Below, in pieces: positions 8,487 through 16,872 of a stretch of 64,000 bases of DNA. The translations under genes and the position numbers were made by a program. Source of the DNA: TOLSYN sp963849065 (GTDB lineage Bacteria > Acidobacteriota > Terriglobia > Terriglobales > Acidobacteriaceae); NCBI GenBank assembly GCA_963849065.1, contig CAWKFM010000004.1:815046-879045 (forward strand). Direction: 5' to 3'. The notes beneath the pieces are model-generated. The model was not told where the DNA came from and searched no databases. It saw only the letters and a program-made list of their open reading frames with translations. Each line of letters starts with the position of its first letter. Within the stretch, counting starts at the first letter, position 1.

Positions 8487-9577
8487 GGCGCGTCTCCCGG
8501 CCTGGCTGCCGGGCTTGCGGGTCGCATGAGTAGACGTGTTAGTCGTTGCAACAACAAAACTACGCCCACAATCAATCCCACCCCGAACATCGCCGACAAC
8601 AGATACCCAAACGCCGCGCTCTTCACCAAGTGCGGCGCGTAATCCGGCAGCGGAGCCGTCCACACCCTCGCCAGCCGCGCCACGCCTGCCGGAGCGGTCA
8701 CCGGTGGCGCAACCCTCCCGCTGGCCGTCGCAATCTCGGCCCGCCGCGCCGGGTCCGCAAAATCCTTGGCGGCCCACTCCCCCCACGCCGTACCGCCCGC
8801 AAGAATTCCTAGCGGAGTCAGCAGCATCACCAAGGCCAGCGCGCCCCACAAAGCGCCTGCGGCCGGAGCGGAATCCGTTGTCGCGTACCCTGCTCCACCG
8901 ACCTGCCCGCAGCCCACCAGCTCCGGCTCATTCCTCCGCAGATACCCGAACAGTCCCGCGCTCATCACTGCCTCGGCCAGCCCCGCAATGGTCAGGTGTC
9001 CAATCATCATCGCCGGAATCGCAATCCGCAGCGGATACGGAGCATACAGCGGCGCTCCCGTCGCGTCGTGGAACAGCATCGGCTGAATCCCCAGCTCAAT
9101 CGCCGCCAGCAGTGCCGAAAAGTTGATCGCCCCATACCCTGCCAGCGCCGCCGCCATCACCCGCCGCCGCGAGTCCGCCGCCGCGCCCCAACTCACCAGC
9201 CGGTAAATCCCCCACGCCGCAAACGAGCCCGCAATCGCCATGTTGAAGCAGTTGGCTCCCAGCGTGGTGATCCCGCCGTCGCCGAAAAACAGCGCCTGAA
9301 TCCCCAGCGCCAGTGAAATCGCCAGCAGTGAAGCCCACGGTCCCAGCACAATCGCCGCAATCCCCACGCCCACCGCATGACCCGTCGTCCCGCCCGGCAG
9401 CGGCAGGTTGAACATCATCACCACAAACGCAAACGCCGCAAACAGCGCCAGCAGCGGCAGCGTCCGTCCAAACAGCTTCTTCCTGGTCCGCCGCAGCGCT
9501 GCCCACCAGCACGGAGCCGCAGCCGCATACATCACGGCGCAGGTCGAAGGGCTCAGATATCCGTCCGGAATGTGCAA
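8483..9577 (-). CDS. cbiM: Cobalt/nickel ECF transporter substrate-binding component CbiM with fused PDGLE-type C-terminus
   Basis: 364 residues. It starts with the metal-binding N-terminus MHIPDGYLS, which must be the mature N-terminus in this family. About six hydrophobic segments follow, with conserved GGTTGHAVGVG and GDGGITTLGANCFNMA. After about residue 230 there is a second module with two more membrane segments (GALWGALALVMLLTPLGILA, then SAAFGYLLSAMFGVGLIVG). This resembles the PDGLE/CbiN domain and would explain why no separate cbiN is present. Downstream are cbiQ (4-bp overlap) and the ATPase. No cobalamin or NiCo riboswitch was recognised in the 100 bp upstream. Confidence 0.9.
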   Translation of the reverse strand: MHIPDGYLSPSTCAVMYAAAAPCWWAALRRTRKKLFGRTLPLLALFAAFAFVVMMFNLPLPGGTTGHAVGVGIAAIVLGPWASLLAISLALGIQALFFGDGGITTLGANCFNMAIAGSFAAWGIYRLVSWGAAADSRRRVMAAALAGYGAINFSALLAAIELGIQPMLFHDATGAPLYAPYPLRIAIPAMMIGHLTIAGLAEAVMSAGLFGYLRRNEPELVGCGQVGGAGYATTDSAPAAGALWGALALVMLLTPLGILAGGTAWGEWAAKDFADPARRAEIATASGRVAPPVTAPAGVARLARVWTAPLPDYAPHLVKSAAFGYLLSAMFGVGLIVGVVLLLQRLTRLLMRPASPAARPGDAP

Positions 9578-9625
9578 GCGCGCGGCTCCTCTTTTCGCGT
9601 TGAGTGCCCTTAGTCTACATCGCGC

Positions 9626-9651
9626 AAAAAAGCTCCCAGCGTACCGGGAGC
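9626..9651 (-). terminator. Rho-independent terminator
   Basis: The minus strand shows the stem GCTCCC...GGGAGC with an 8-nt loop (9632-9651), followed directly by six T. It lies just downstream of the small minus-strand gene at 9679-9846 and upstream of cbiM, so it separates the two units. Confidence 0.7.
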
Positions 9652-9678
9652 ATCTCTCATTCTGTTTTCTTCTGGAAT

Positions 9679-9846
9679 TCAGGCCGCGTTAGGGTCCTCC
9701 GCCGCCGGGTTGGGGATGCTCGAAGGTGGGTCGCTGCTCGGAAACGAATCCTCGACCGTCTTGTCCAGGGTCTCTTCCCTCTGCTCCCGCTCGCGCTTCT
9801 TCGGAACCATCCGGGGACCCTGTTGTTTCGCTGTTTTCTGGTTCAT
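9679..9846 (-). CDS. Small conserved protein with SFPxSDPP motif
   Basis: 55 residues, charged in the first half (KKREREQREETLDKTVEDSF). It carries the motif ESFPxSDPPS (here EDSFPSSDPPS), which I recognise from many short uncharacterised bacterial proteins. The open frame extends 86 codons upstream, but that part crosses a family A repeat. The ATG at 9846 has AAGAGGTG at good spacing and is preferred. A terminator follows the gene. The function is unknown. Confidence 0.65.
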   Translation of the reverse strand: MNQKTAKQQGPRMVPKKREREQREETLDKTVEDSFPSSDPPSSIPNPAAEDPNAA

Positions 9847-9971
9847 AACACCTCTTCTTGAACGCCGTGGCGCACCACCGCACGTTCCTGGAATTTCTCT
9901 GTCACGGAGTTGGATGCCACCCGAAGGCTGGATGGCCCCCAAGCAGTCATTCCATTTCGCTCCCAACCTTG

Positions 9972-10019
9972 AGGGTGCCCCGTCCTGGCCGTCCTTTGGC
10001 TGGGGCGGGTTTTTTTGAC
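9972..10019. repeat. Interspersed palindromic repeat, family A, copy 3
   Basis: A divergent copy: GCCCCGTCCTGGCC faces GGCTGGGGCGGG, followed by a T run and TTGCCCTTGCC-like hexamers. It lies between the small protein and the response regulator; I see no gene in the rest of that 296-bp gap. Confidence 0.6.
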
Positions 10020-10142
10020 TCCGCTCTTGCCCTTGCCTTTGATTTGGGGCGCTTAACCTGGGCAAGCAGAATGTCTGGGCTGCTCCAAGCGGGGACTGCT
10101 TCAACTAGATGTGTTTTAAAAAGGGAGAGCTGTTTCCAGCGG

Positions 10143-10529
10143 CTAGTGCACGGTCGCCGAGGTCTTCAGCTCCTCGGCCACCCTGCGCATGATCTCTTCC
10201 GGATGTATCGGCTTCTGCAGCAGTTCAAAGTCGAAGCCGTTTTCCCTGGCCGCGCGCAGCAAATCCGAGGTTTCGGATTGCCCGCTGAGCAGCAGCACCC
10301 GCACCTTCGGCTGGCTCCGGCGAATCTGCATTGCCATCTGCACGCCGTCCATCTCCGGCATCATCACGTCGCTCAGCACCAGCTCCGGAGACAGCGTCCG
10401 CGCCGCATCCAGTCCCAGCTGCCCGTTGTAGGCCGTGTACGTCTCATAGCCCGCACCGCGAAAGATCGCCGAAAGCGTATCGGCAATCATCCGTTCATCG
10501 TCCACTATCAGGATCCGTGCGGCGCTCAT
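10143..10529 (-). CDS. Single-domain response regulator (CheY-like)
   Basis: 128 residues, receiver domain only. The acidic pair is in ILIVDDER, the phospho-acceptor Asp is in LVLSDVMMPEMDG, the conserved Ser/Thr region is VLLLSGQSE and the conserved Lys is in LLQKPIHPEE. There is no output domain. No histidine kinase is adjacent, and the CheW-like gene at 10810 is divergent. It is either a stand-alone signalling adaptor or a partner of a kinase elsewhere. Confidence 0.92.
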   Translation of the reverse strand: MSAARILIVDDERMIADTLSAIFRGAGYETYTAYNGQLGLDAARTLSPELVLSDVMMPEMDGVQMAMQIRRSQPKVRVLLLSGQSETSDLLRAARENGFDFELLQKPIHPEEIMRRVAEELKTSATVH

Positions 10530-10809
10530 GGACTTATTTTATCCAGTTTCGCTTACAGGACAATTGAAATCATCGGCGCCGAGGTACTCTACCTCGGTAA
10601 TCGTTCGGCTTCGGGAAATTGTATCGGTTCACCGGTTTCCGTGATAGCGGTAGCTATGCGATTTTCCAGTTCAGCGACTCCCGATTCCGTTTCTGGATGC
10701 CCGTCCCAATCCGGAACCCATCCACCCCGCCCCACCCTGCCCCTTCAAGCTCCCGCCCACTTTGTCCGATAGACCCCTTGACGGCACAATCTGCCTTTGG
10801 GAGATGGGA

Positions 10810-11295
10810 ATGGATCACAGCACTCAGTCATCGAAAGACGCCGCAGCCGGCGCCCAGCTGCTGCAACTGGTCAGCTTCAGCGTCGCCGCCGAAGAGTACG
10901 GCCTCGACATCCTGCGCGTGCAGGAAATCATCCGCACCCAGCAGCTCACCCGCGTCCCCAACCTGCCCGACTACGTCGAAGGCGTCATCAACCTTCGCGG
11001 CAAGGTCATCCCCGTCGTCGCCCTGCGCCGCCGCCTCGGTCTCGACCCCGTCGCCGCCGACAAAAACACCCGCATCGTTGTCGTCGATGTCCACGGCCAA
11101 ACCCTCGGCTTCATCGTCGATGCCGTCAGCGAAGTCCTCCGCATCCGCGCCGACACCGTCGAGCCCACCCCGCGCATCGGCTCCGTCGAGCGCGAATACA
11201 TCTCCGGCGTCGGCAAACTTGACTCCCGTCTTCTCCTCATGCTCGACCTCGAGCAGCTCATGAACCAGGCCGAAATCGGGGCCACCGTCCAGTAA
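10810..11295 (+). CDS. cheW: CheW-like chemotaxis coupling protein
   Basis: About 161 residues covering one CheW domain: QLVSFSVAAEEYGLDILRVQEIIR, VPNLPDYVEGVINLRGKVIPVV, and IVVVDVHGQTLGFIVDAVSEVL near the C-terminus. CheW links chemoreceptors to CheA kinase. I chose the ATG at 10810 because GGGAG lies six bases upstream; a TTG at 10762 or an ATG at 10804 are alternatives. No other che gene is close except a divergent receiver domain, so the partner cluster is elsewhere. Confidence 0.9.
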   Translation: MDHSTQSSKDAAAGAQLLQLVSFSVAAEEYGLDILRVQEIIRTQQLTRVPNLPDYVEGVINLRGKVIPVVALRRRLGLDPVAADKNTRIVVVDVHGQTLGFIVDAVSEVLRIRADTVEPTPRIGSVEREYISGVGKLDSRLLLMLDLEQLMNQAEIGATVQ

Positions 11296-11403
11296 TTCAC
11301 GGTTCATCCGCTCGCACCCTGCACCACTCCCCGGAAGCCCGGCGCACCGCTCTCCTGCACCGCCCTTCCGGGGGATTTTTATTGCGCAGAGCTAGGAACA
11401 TAC

Positions 11404-11452
11404 GCGGGTGGCCCATTCAAGCCCTCTGTTGGCTTGAGTGGGGCCTTTGACT
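11404..11452. repeat. Interspersed palindromic repeat, family A, copy 4
   Basis: CCCATTCAAGCC faces GGCTTGAGTGGGGC, followed by TTTGACTTTGCCCTTGCC hexamers up to about 11490. It fills the gap before the symporter and falsely extends that gene's open frame upstream. Confidence 0.7.
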
Positions 11453-11502
11453 TTGCCCTTGCCTTCGCTCCGTGCTCTTGCCTATGCTCGTCACCGAACC
11501 TT

Positions 11503-13530
11503 ATGACCCTGTCTCCCCTCGACTGGCTGGCCATCGTCGGATACCTCGCCATCACCATCCTGCTCGGCCTCTACTTCCGCAAGCGCTCCTCCCAAAGTGT
11601 CGATGACTATTTCGTCTCCGGACGCAGCGTCAACTGGTGGCTCGCCGGAACCTCCATGGTCGCCACCACCTTCGCCGCCGACACTCCCCTCGTCGTCACC
11701 GGACTGGTCTACGCCCAGGGCATCAGCGGAAACTGGCTCTGGTGGGGATCGCTGCTCAGCGGCATGATGACCGTCTTCCTCTTCGCCCGCCTCTGGCGCC
11801 GCAGCGGCCTGCTCACCGATGTCCAGTTCGCCGAAATTCGCTACGCCGGACGCCCCGCCGCGTTCCTCCGAGGCTTCCGCGCCGTCTACCTCGGACTACT
11901 CATGAACTGCGTCATCCTCGGATGGGTCACCAAGGCCATGACCAGCATCGTCGCCGTCACCCTCGGGGGGACCCCGCTCCTCCTCGCCGTCGGACGCTGG
12001 GTCTCGCCGCTCGGAGGAGTCTGGCGTGGCACCGACGGCGCGGCCCTCGCCGTCTGCGTCCTCTTCCTCATCCCCTTCACCGGACTCTACGTCTCACTCG
12101 GCGGACTCTGGGGCGTCCTCTGGACCGACCTCTTCCAGTTCGTCCTCAAAATGTCCATCGTCATCGCCATCGCCTTCTACGCCGTCCGCGCCGTCGGAGG
12201 CATGTCCGCGCTCCTCGCTCGCCTCTCGGCCATGCGCTCGCCCGCCACCGGAAACCCGCTCGACTTCTTCCCCAATCTCCACGCCGGACTCACCACCGAA
12301 ACTCTCTGGACCATCCCCGTCGCCACCTTCCTGGTGAACATCGGCATGCAGTGGTGGGCCTTCTGGTATCCCGGCGCCGAACCCGGTGGCGGAGGCTACA
12401 TAGCCCAGCGCATCTTCTCCGCCCGCGACGAGCGCCAGGGCCTGCTCAGTGTCCTCTGGTTCAACGTCGCCCACTACGCCATCCGCCCCTGGCCGTGGAT
12501 CCTCACCGCTCTCTCGGTCATCGTCCTCTACCCCGGCCTCGCCCATCCCGAAACCGGCTTCATGCTGGTCATGAACCACACCCTCCCTCACTCCATGCGC
12601 GGCATCGCCATCGCCGGATTCCTCGCCGCCTTCATGTCCACCGTCGCCACCCAACTCAACTGGGGAGCCTCCTACCTGGTCTCCGACTTCTACCGCCGCT
12701 TCCTGCATCCCACGGCCTCCAACCGCCACTACGTCATCGTCTCGCGCCTGGCCACCGTCCTTCTGGTCATCGCCTCCGCCTGGGTCTCGGTGCATCTGGA
12801 ATCCATCGCCCACGGCTGGCAGGTCGTCATGGAAGTCGGCGCCGGCACCGGAGCCGTCTACCTCCTGCGCTGGTACTGGTGGCGCATCAATGCCTGGTCG
12901 GAGATCTCCGCCATGGCCTGCTCCCTCGCCGTCACCGTCACCCTCAACGCTCTCCATCCCTTCCAGGGAAACGGACCCGTCCTGTTCGCCAAAACCGCCC
13001 TCACCACCACCGTCATCACCACCGTGGTCTGGCTCACCGTCACCCTCCTCACCCCCGCCGAACCGCTCCCCACGCTCATCGCCTTCTACCGCCTCGTCCG
13101 CCCCGACATCCGCGGCTGGCACCCCATCGCCGATGCCGTGAGTGTAGGTTTGAAGGCTGTAGGTTTGAAGGGGCATCCTGAGCGCAGCGAAGGACCCCAG
13201 CAAGGTTCAAATATCGCTTACCGACCAGAAGGCTTTTCCGCCTCCCAAGCGGACGTCCCACACCCGCCCTCTTCTAGCGAATTTGAGGAACAGCCCATCC
13301 CTCCCACCCGCGACCTAGGACGCAATCTCACCGCCTGGCTCCTCGGCTGCGCCATGGTCTACCTCTGCCTCCTCGGAACCGGCAAACTCCTCCTCCACCA
13401 GCCCGTGCTCGGCCTCACCCTGCTCGCTCTCTCCGCCGTCGCCGCCATCGCCCTCCACCGCACCTTCGTCACCAGCTTCACCGAAGAGCCTGACGAGACA
13501 GAGAAGCAGACCGATAGGGGCTCACGTTGA
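11503..13530 (+). CDS. Sodium:solute symporter family protein (SSS/SLC5)
   Basis: About 675 residues with 13 or more hydrophobic segments. The SSS signatures are at the N-terminus (LYFRKRSSQSVDDYFVSGRS, then WWLAGTSMVATTFAADTPL) and mid-protein (ERQGLLSVLWFNVAHYAIRPW). The substrate is not evident. I place the start at the ATG at 11503, because the upstream part of the open frame is repeat sequence. Between about residues 548 and 590 there is an atypical hydrophilic stretch (GHPERSEGPQQGS), encoded by a family C repeat that has entered the gene in frame. Two more membrane segments follow it. Confidence 0.88.
   Translation: MTLSPLDWLAIVGYLAITILLGLYFRKRSSQSVDDYFVSGRSVNWWLAGTSMVATTFAADTPLVVTGLVYAQGISGNWLWWGSLLSGMMTVFLFARLWRRSGLLTDVQFAEIRYAGRPAAFLRGFRAVYLGLLMNCVILGWVTKAMTSIVAVTLGGTPLLLAVGRWVSPLGGVWRGTDGAALAVCVLFLIPFTGLYVSLGGLWGVLWTDLFQFVLKMSIVIAIAFYAVRAVGGMSALLARLSAMRSPATGNPLDFFPNLHAGLTTETLWTIPVATFLVNIGMQWWAFWYPGAEPGGGGYIAQRIFSARDERQGLLSVLWFNVAHYAIRPWPWILTALSVIVLYPGLAHPETGFMLVMNHTLPHSMRGIAIAGFLAAFMSTVATQLNWGASYLVSDFYRRFLHPTASNRHYVIVSRLATVLLVIASAWVSVHLESIAHGWQVVMEVGAGTGAVYLLRWYWWRINAWSEISAMACSLAVTVTLNALHPFQGNGPVLFAKTALTTTVITTVVWLTVTLLTPAEPLPTLIAFYRLVRPDIRGWHPIADAVSVGLKAVGLKGHPERSEGPQQGSNIAYRPEGFSASQADVPHPPSSSEFEEQPIPPTRDLGRNLTAWLLGCAMVYLCLLGTGKLLLHQPVLGLTLLALSAVAAIALHRTFVTSFTEEPDETEKQTDRGSR
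13171..13217. repeat. Interspersed repeat, family C, copy 2, inside symporter gene
   Basis: CATCCTGAGCGCAGCGAAGG and the trailing GTTCAAATATCGCT match the copy at 4163. Just before it, TGTAGGTTTGAAGG is repeated twice in tandem (about 13143-13171). The repeat is translated without breaking the frame. Confidence 0.6.
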
Positions 13531-13594
13531 AAACCGATTGTGCCGATGATGTAGGACAAAGTTGCCTGCTACAGACCAAGTCAGCGGAGGCGCA

Positions 13595-14032
13595 ATGGGA
13601 ACTGTTCCTGATTTAGGGCCGCATGTTCTGCCCTCTGGGTGGCGGCCGGTTTATTCACTCAATATCGGCATCATCGACCGGCATCACCGGCAACTATTCG
13701 AACTTGTAAGCCAGTTGCACGATGCGATGCGCGTGCGGAAAGATCGTACGGTGCTCGGGGCAATCCTGAATGAGTTAATCAACCGCACCCAGACACACTT
13801 CACCTGCGAGGAAGTACTGATGGAGACCTTTGGATTTCCGAGTCGCCTTCAGCACAAGAGAGAGCACGACTGGTTGATTGCAATAGTCCTTGAATTTCAG
13901 CAACGATACGTCGGCGGTGAGGTCGAGCTCACCGCAGAGCTCATGGAATTTCTCAACGTCTGGCTTGCCAATCACATCCTCGGAATGGATCAGGGATATA
14001 AAAAGTTCTTTACCGATCTCGGTGCCAAGTAA
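13595..14032 (+). CDS. Bacteriohemerythrin
   Basis: About 145 residues, the hemerythrin four-helix fold. Putative diiron ligands appear in order: His in IIDRHHRQLF, His and Glu in TQTHFTCEEVLM, two His in RLQHKREHDW, then His and Asp in LANHILGMDQGY. Such proteins bind O2, and sometimes NO, reversibly. The ATG at 13595 has GCGGAGG five bases upstream and is preferred over a TTG at 13562. It is a single gene with repeat-rich gaps on both sides. Confidence 0.92.
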   Translation: MGTVPDLGPHVLPSGWRPVYSLNIGIIDRHHRQLFELVSQLHDAMRVRKDRTVLGAILNELINRTQTHFTCEEVLMETFGFPSRLQHKREHDWLIAIVLEFQQRYVGGEVELTAELMEFLNVWLANHILGMDQGYKKFFTDLGAK

Positions 14033-14080
14033 GTAACGGCGTTTGGCCCAGGCAAGTCACTCCAAATCACCGCCGCCGAC

Positions 14081-14130
14081 GCGGGTGGCCCCGTCCTAGC
14101 CTTCCTTTGGCTAGGGCGGGGCTTTAGACC
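14081..14130. repeat. Interspersed palindromic repeat, family A, copy 5
   Basis: GGCCCCGTCCTAGCC faces GGCTAGGGCGGGGC, followed by GACCTTGACCTTGCC hexamers. It is in the same intergenic region as copy 6. Confidence 0.65.
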
Positions 14131-14188
14131 TTGACCTTGCCTTTGACCTTGCTCCCATCGTTCGCCGACTGCTCCAACTCAGCATCCG

Positions 14189-14236
14189 CGGGTGGCCCAT
14201 TCAAGCCGTCCTTTGGCTTGAGTGGGGCAGTTGAAT
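14189..14236. repeat. Interspersed palindromic repeat, family A, copy 6
   Basis: CCCATTCAAGCC faces GGCTTGAGTGGGGC, 60 bp after copy 5. The two copies and their hexamer tails fill most of the 311-bp gap between the hemerythrin and the next gene. Confidence 0.7.
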
Positions 14237-14343
14237 TTCTCTTTTCCCTTGTTCGCCGCCCCTTGATTCCAACCCTATCGGCCAATCGACCCGCGCTCAT
14301 CCAAACAACGTTCAGCCTGCAAGCAGCATCTCACCTTAATACG

Positions 14344-15552
14344 GTGAACTCCGCTCCCTCTCAATCCGCCGCCCGGATCAATCCCCTGCGCGTTCTCGCC
14401 GCCGTCTCCCTGCTTGCCATCGCAGTCGGCATCCTGGCGCTTTCCATGAAGTCCCAGGACGCTTCGAACCGCGATTACATCACCTACTGGGCCGCCGGAC
14501 ACCAGCTCATCCACCGCGCCAATCCCTATGACGGCCAGGCCATCCTGCGCCTGGAAAAAAACGCCGGGCTTCAAGACACGCGCCCCTTCTTCATGCGCAA
14601 CCCACCCTACGCATTTTTTCTGGCGCTGCCCCTGGGACTGATCGGTGCCACCGTGGGAGCCGTCTGCTGGTCGGTTGCGCTGGTCGCGGCCCTGGCCGCC
14701 TCGATCCGCATGCTCTGGATCCTCCACGGCCGACCGCTCGACCGGACCCATCTGATCGCCTATTTCTTCCCGCCGGTGCTCGCCTGCCTGTTCCAGGGAC
14801 AGATCGGCATCTTCATCCTCTTGGGGGTCACGCTCTTTCTTTACCTCCACCGCTCCAAACCTTATCTGGCGGGCACCGCGCTCCTGCTCTGCGCCCTCAA
14901 GCCGCATCTCTTTCTCCCCGTCGGCGCCGTGCTGCTCGCCTGGATCGTGGCAACCAGGGCCTATCGCATTCTCCTGGGTGCCTCGGCCGCTCTGCTGGCC
15001 AGCCTCGCTCTCGCGTTCTATCTCGATCCCGCCGCATGGTCCCATTACGCCCACATGGCCCGGGCCGCCAACCTGCAGGATGAATTCATCCCCACCATGA
15101 GCTTGGTCTTCCGCCTGCTGGTCCATCGCGGCGCAGTGTGGCTTCAGTTTGTCCCGGCCTGCGTCGCCGTCGTCTGGGCGCTCCGCTATTTCTGGCGGCA
15201 CCGAGCCCATTGGCGATGGATGGATCACGGATTGTTATTGCTGCTCGTCTCCGTGCTGGTCGCGCCCTACGCCTGGTTCACCGATGAGGTCATTGTGCTT
15301 CCCGCGATTCTGGCCGCGCTCTACCGCCTGTCGGACGCCGGCCGTTCGCTGGTGCCATTCGCATGCCTCGCCTCCGCCGCCCTCATCGAGCTGTTCGCGC
15401 TAGTCCATCCCAGCTCCGGCTTCTACCTATGGACTGCACCGGCATGGCTCGCCTGGTATCTCTACGCCGTCCGCTCCGTCGGCCCCGCCCAGGTTGAAGA
15501 CGAATGCCTCGACGAATCCCGCTGCCGTCTCGACCTCAATCAAGCCAATTAG
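14344..15552 (+). CDS. Polytopic membrane protein, GT87/DUF2029-like glycosyltransferase
   Basis: About 402 residues. After the first membrane segment comes SNRDYITYWAAGHQLIHR, then NPYDGQAILRLEK. This is the periplasmic region with the acidic residues expected of GT-C glycosyltransferases of the DUF2029/GT87 kind. About nine more hydrophobic segments follow (for example TALLLCALKPHLFLPVGAVLL). Members use polyprenyl-phosphate sugars as donors; the acceptor here is unknown. The open frame extends upstream into a repeat. I chose the GTG at 14344, but it lacks a clear ribosome site, so the start is uncertain. Confidence 0.7.
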   Translation: MNSAPSQSAARINPLRVLAAVSLLAIAVGILALSMKSQDASNRDYITYWAAGHQLIHRANPYDGQAILRLEKNAGLQDTRPFFMRNPPYAFFLALPLGLIGATVGAVCWSVALVAALAASIRMLWILHGRPLDRTHLIAYFFPPVLACLFQGQIGIFILLGVTLFLYLHRSKPYLAGTALLLCALKPHLFLPVGAVLLAWIVATRAYRILLGASAALLASLALAFYLDPAAWSHYAHMARAANLQDEFIPTMSLVFRLLVHRGAVWLQFVPACVAVVWALRYFWRHRAHWRWMDHGLLLLLVSVLVAPYAWFTDEVIVLPAILAALYRLSDAGRSLVPFACLASAALIELFALVHPSSGFYLWTAPAWLAWYLYAVRSVGPAQVEDECLDESRCRLDLNQAN

Positions 15553-15582
15553 CCTCAGATCGTTCTGCGCTGTGGAAACCTC

Positions 15583-15640
15583 GGGTGCCCCGGTGCCCCA
15601 TCTTCGACGCGCCGTATTTGCGCGGCTAAGGTGGGAAGCA
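15583..15640. repeat. Interspersed palindromic repeat, family B-like, copy 3
   Basis: GGTGCCCC occurs twice, then a hairpin ATTTGCGCGGC region and GGTGGGAAGC, resembling families A and B but degenerate. It lies in the 345-bp gap 15553-15897, which otherwise holds a G9 run near 15670, direct repeats of CCAACGATTACCC near 15713-15740, and no gene. Confidence 0.45.
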
Positions 15641-15849
15641 ACCTGCTCCCGCCAAGTGTTTTTTTGTCCGGGGGGGGGAAATCCAGCGGCTGCCGTCAAA
15701 CGACAGCTCCTCCAACGATTACCCAACCAACGATTACCCGTCAACAATTCATTAACCAACCAGGCAATCCTTGCAATTTCGCGCAACCATTGCGGCTTCA
15801 GTAACCCGCCCATCCGAAACCATTATCCAAAACGCCAATCCTGCACCCA

Positions 15850-15876
15850 AACAAAAGAGCCGGGCGCACCCGGCTC
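15850..15876 (-). terminator. Rho-independent terminator
   Basis: On the minus strand the stem GAGCCGGG...CCCGGCTC (8 bp, 4-nt loop, 15857-15876) is followed by TTTTGTTT. It closes the minus-strand gene at 15898-16491. Confidence 0.75.
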
Positions 15877-15897
15877 CAACTCACTCCCAATCGATTT

Positions 15898-16491
15898 TTA
15901 TTGCACCTGCTGCAGTCGCGAGATCAGCTTTTGAGCCAGGTTCTCCTCGCTCTCCGACCACAGCACCCGTCCCGTGGTGTGGCAGTTGCGCTCTACCCGA
16001 TGGGTGAATTCGATCAGTGCCGCCACGTTCGCCTTCACCCGCAGCGCGTCACCCGCGCTCAAATCCACGCCCTCATGCAGAAACGGAAAATCCAACCCGA
16101 AATCGATCAGCATGTGTCCGCTCTCGGCGAATGCGCCCTCGTCGAACTCCAGTCCCTGCGCGGTGAAAACCACCTTCTCCGGGCGCAGCACCCACTGTCT
16201 GCTGTCGGCGTCGAGCATCCACAAATCCCAGTACGCTTCCAGGCTCAGCGCGAAGTCCGCCTGGGCATACTCGCGCAGCGCCTCCGCCGCATCCTCCGCG
16301 CTCACGCCCGGCGAAAAGCTCTCCTCAAACAATGTTGGCTCGGCCCAGTCCACCGGCTGCACCGATGCATATTGCACCCCGCCGCGGCTCTCCGAGAAAG
16401 GGAAGTGACGCAACACCTCCACCATCCGCGGCAGCATCAGTTCCGCATCGAAGCCCGGAAACCAAAGGCTGAGATTCAACGTATCCACCAT
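15898..16491 (-). CDS. Conserved hypothetical protein
   Basis: 197 residues with no signal peptide or membrane segment. It is acidic, with two recognisable blocks: SLWFPGFDAELMLPRMVEVL near the start and SLEAYWDLWMLDADSRQWVL mid-protein. I recognise no domain. The ATG at 16491 has GGAGG nine bases upstream, and a strong terminator follows, so it is very likely a real single-gene unit. It is the last host-type gene before the tRNA that bounds the mobile element. Confidence 0.75.
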   Translation of the reverse strand: MVDTLNLSLWFPGFDAELMLPRMVEVLRHFPFSESRGGVQYASVQPVDWAEPTLFEESFSPGVSAEDAAEALREYAQADFALSLEAYWDLWMLDADSRQWVLRPEKVVFTAQGLEFDEGAFAESGHMLIDFGLDFPFLHEGVDLSAGDALRVKANVAALIEFTHRVERNCHTTGRVLWSESEENLAQKLISRLQQVQ

Positions 16492-16747
16492 CGTTCGTTA
16501 CCTCCACTGCATCGCTGCAACGTATGATCCTGCGCTTCGGATCCGCGCTCCCAAGCTGCGCTCCGCATCTTGCAAACGCGCCTCGACTCACATGGTACTC
16601 CACCGCAATCATCGCGGCGAGCGGCTGCCCCGCGCACGTTTCGTATCTGTTGCCGGCGCGTTCTTCCACTTGCGAGGCCGGCTCTGCTTTGACACGGCGA
16701 CCCCCGGTTGTTAGTATGAATGAGGTCGTAAAACCCTGCCTAGCCAC

Positions 16748-16825
16748 GTCCCCGTCGTCTAGCCCGGCCTAGGACACCGCCCTTTCACGGCGATAACGCG
16801 GGTTCGAATCCCGCCGGGGACGCCA
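16748..16825 (+). tRNA. tRNA-Glu (anticodon TTC)
   Basis: Cloverleaf: acceptor GTCCCCG pairs with CGGGGAC, the anticodon loop is CTTTCAC with TTC at its centre, and the T arm is CGGGTTCGAATCCCG. A 3' CCA is encoded (16823-16825). The integrase gene ends 48 bp downstream, so the 3' half is the probable attachment site of the neighbouring element. Confidence 0.95.
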
Positions 16826-16872
16826 GATAAATCAATAACTTAGAAAGACCGGCCATACAACAAAATGTAACG

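Noticed and set aside
8487..8849. Upstream extension of cbiQ to 396 residues
   Set aside because: The extra residues are antisense-like low-complexity sequence over cbiM; the GTGA overlap at 8483-8486 gives a natural start.
9578..9680. Cobalamin or NiCo riboswitch upstream of cbiM
   Set aside because: The only structure seen is a short terminator hairpin of the preceding gene; no B12-box or NiCo-like junction found by eye.
12094..13203. Antisense frame of 369 codons opposite the symporter
   Set aside because: Gly/Asp/Glu-rich shadow of the GC-biased symporter codons.
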